Positions 61,801 to 64,000 of a stretch of 64,000 nucleotides of DNA are shown piece by piece. Source of the stretch: Struthidea cinerea. Its lineage: Eukaryota; Chordata; Aves; Passeriformes; Corcoracidae. A program made the translations under genes and the position numbers. Every line of letters starts with the position of its first letter. Positions within the stretch are counted from its first letter, which is position 1. Below the pieces are notes generated by a model. That model searched no databases. It saw nothing but the letters and a program-made list of their open reading frames with translations, and was not told the DNA's origin. The DNA lies in NCBI GenBank assembly GCA_013397865.1, contig VZTI01003657.1, positions 120,806 to 184,805 of the forward strand, in the 5' to 3' direction.

Positions 61801-64000
61801 AGATCCTGCCTGACACCAAGTACTTCAAATCACTCTCCTCCCCACAACTGCTGAGCAGATCAAGAGGCAAACCCTTCCCATGGTTGGCCTCAGCCACTTC
61901 CTCTTTAAAATCAGATTCTGAAAAGCCTACCTTGAAAAGAAAACCTTAGAAAAGCCAGTTGATTTTTAAATTTTAATACAAGAAGTCTGCAAAGGCACCA
62001 CATTACCCCATAAAGATGTCAGCTTTTTAGTGATTGCAGCTCTGAAGAGAAGGCAGAAACAATAGAGCCCTGCCTTATATGTACAGTGGCTCCGTGCTGG
62101 CGACAGAGACCATTTCCCCAAATGGTCAAAAAATTGAAGCAGCTTCTCTGTGGTTTTTGAAAGAGAAGTGCTTTAAAGCACACAACCCACTGCGATCCAA
62201 ATGAAATAAAGCTTTCAGTGATACCTACGAGGCTTTCTGGAAGCAGCATCAGCATGTTGCAGCATTTATTTAGTTTATAAGGATATTTTCACAGACAGTG
62301 AGCTTCCTGCCCTGACTTTGCTACACTGCATTTTGTGTTGACACAAACATCTCTGCAGACTTTGGCTGCTGGTGGTTTAGAGGCTGGGTGCAAACAGGGA
62401 AGGGAGTTCAGGTGCCCTGCTCCACTCTCCCTCTATTCCTGCATATTATGATCATTGCAGAGACCGAACACAGCTTCTGCTCCATGTTCCTGCTACCAAA
62501 AAAGGAGCTGAGAGGAAACAAAGCCAAACACTCCTCTCTCCAAGATCAGCTACCAGGCTGCTGGCTGGCAAGGTGATGGAGCCCATCCTGGCCACAGGAG
62601 AGGCAGAGAAGGGACATGCCCTCCATGTACCCGGTCCTACAGAAGGAATGTGGACCTTGCTACGTGATGCCTGACTCCACATCCAGCCCTGCCTTTAAGC
62701 ACACACCTGAGGCCCTTTGCCAAGCAGTCCTGGAGAAATAAGGAGGAAAGTGACCCTTATTCTGCTCCTCTGCCACTATTCTGGCTACTTAATGCTCCCA
62801 CATTGTAATACCTAGGGCAAGGGATGAGTGCTGGTAGATGGCAGCTCTGGCACAGAATTTCCTGCTGCAGTTGTCAAAGGCTACAATGACTTGAAAGGAT
62901 GAAGAGAAATGAGCATTTCAGAGCCTCACACAGTTTAGCATTAGGGAACTGCACTGTATTCTCTTCTGACTGCATGTGTCATTGTGATCACTGCAGAATT
63001 TTAATTCCATTAATGCCATCCACTCTATCGTGTGATGCAAAAAATAGCTCCTGTGTCTGCTCATATTGGCAGGTACAAGCTGAAGCAGCCAAGGTGTCAA
63101 TCTCAAGCCAAAGAAATGAGGGCAACCAGCCCCACTGCCTGAGGAGCACCTTGTTCTGCCAAAGGGAAGAGCTCCGACACAGCCAAACTGCCCGTTCTCC
63201 TGGCCAGGTGGATTTCTGGGAGCTTTTGGGAGTAGGAGTGCAGCAGCCAAGCCATAAGGGGCAAGAGAAATCAGAAGTGCTGCAGTAGAAAGAGGAGTCT
63301 AAAGTCATCCTACTGCTTCATTTGGAGCTGAGCAGTTCCTGCATCCCCCTGGAGCGAGCCGGGCAGAGCAGCAGTGCTGGGGAAACAATATCCCATTCTG
63401 CCCTGGGAGTTACGCAAGAGCCTCCCAGTCACACGGGCAGAGGGGAGCAAAGAAAGGGCATTATTCACAGCCTGCCATGGATGAACCCAGTTTAACACAT
63501 GCACTTGGAAAACACTGTTCTCTCTGTTCAGTAATATTATTTCACATTCCACTCATTTTGATAACCTTTTCCTTCTCCCATCTACTCAGTTGACTGCCTG
63601 GAAAGTGGAGTAATGCCTTCTCCTGAGAGCTGCCAACATGCATAACTAACAGATTTTTCTTTCAAGATACCACTGAGCCTCATTTTGCAATAAATAATTT
63701 ACAAATTCATACGATAAAAAGCTAAAGGAATTTAAAAGGGAAGCCTCTCTGCTTCACTCGACAGGCAAAGAGCACCAGGGTAGGAAATTGCTTCCCAGAA
63801 TTTACCTAACACTCTTAAATTGATATATCACCAATATGCCACCTTTTACTCTGACCAGAAAAGGCCAGCCTTGGAAAGGGATGTAGAAATAAGGAGTTTC
63901 AGTCCCCTATTTCAAACAGTAAGTCATGTCTTTGTATCCCTTTGACATGACCTCAGCTTTGGAAAAAAAACTAGGGCAAGCCCTAATTTTATCTATGAAA
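52828..64000 (-). other. FNBP1: FNBP1 intron upstream of exon A (continues past the window)
   Basis: At least 11 kb. I searched the minus strand for F-BAR peptides expected 5' of exon A (for example around WKQLESSKRRF and NVTKADVEK) and found none. It contains the long dead CR1 (59180-59700), an A-run at 57721-57734, a CpG-rich patch near 57885-57965 and a 221-codon minus-strand frame at 60744-61409 without recognisable features. Confidence 0.6.
59180..59700 (+). pseudogene. Decayed CR1 LINE, C-terminus of reverse-transcriptase ORF
   Basis: The frame from 59129 reads VPLYSAFVGPRLEYCVQ, then LNRLEKVQKG, matching the conserved C-terminal end of CR1 ORF2. A later frame (59366-59692) continues with HWNNLPREMAESP. 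Frame changes between these pieces and stops show it is dead. It ends at the CR1 tail cttccaacctgacattctac. This is the longest CR1 copy in the window, in an FNBP1 intron and antisense to it. Confidence 0.85.

Overview
The window is vertebrate nuclear DNA, most likely from a bird. It holds intron-split genes with GT-AG junctions. The repeats are truncated CR1-type LINE fragments, three of which end in the avian-style tail (paraphrased: TTCCAACC followed by an ATTCTATGA-like motif). Introns are compact: the USP20 coding part covers only 14.4 kb. Nothing looks bacterial, viral or CRISPR-like.

Layout. (1) 1-299: CpG-rich sequence, probably the promoter and first non-coding exon of USP20. (2) 2956-19165, plus strand: USP20, a ubiquitin-specific protease. 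I joined 23 coding exons into one open frame of 911 residues plus stop, against 914 in human from memory. Its 3'UTR runs to an AATAAA at 19141. (3) 19166-about 21790: gene-free space between the two convergent genes. (4) About 21790-64000, minus strand: the 3' two thirds of FNBP1 (FBP17/Rapostlin), an F-BAR/HR1/SH3 membrane-bending protein. Ten coding exons plus one alternative terminal exon are visible. The exons for the first roughly 171 residues lie beyond the right edge. The tail-to-tail USP20/FNBP1 pair matches the order on human 9q34.11.

The most interesting content is alternative processing of FNBP1. A 15-nt microexon encoding LSLKL sits alone in a 12-kb intron. It and the preceding 183-nt proline-rich exon are both phase 0/0, so either can be skipped in frame. 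The last SH3 exon can read through to a -MTYI end (a class I PDZ-type tail) with its own poly(A) signal near 25.8 kb. It can also splice about 4.5 kb downstream to an exon that adds just Asp-Ser-stop. The second form brings the total to 617 residues, the human canonical length.

Several CR1 fragments sit in introns, in a 3'UTR and near 59.2-59.7 kb, where a decayed reverse-transcriptase C-terminus is still readable. I found no wholly undescribed system. The candidates are splice and UTR-level features of two known genes.
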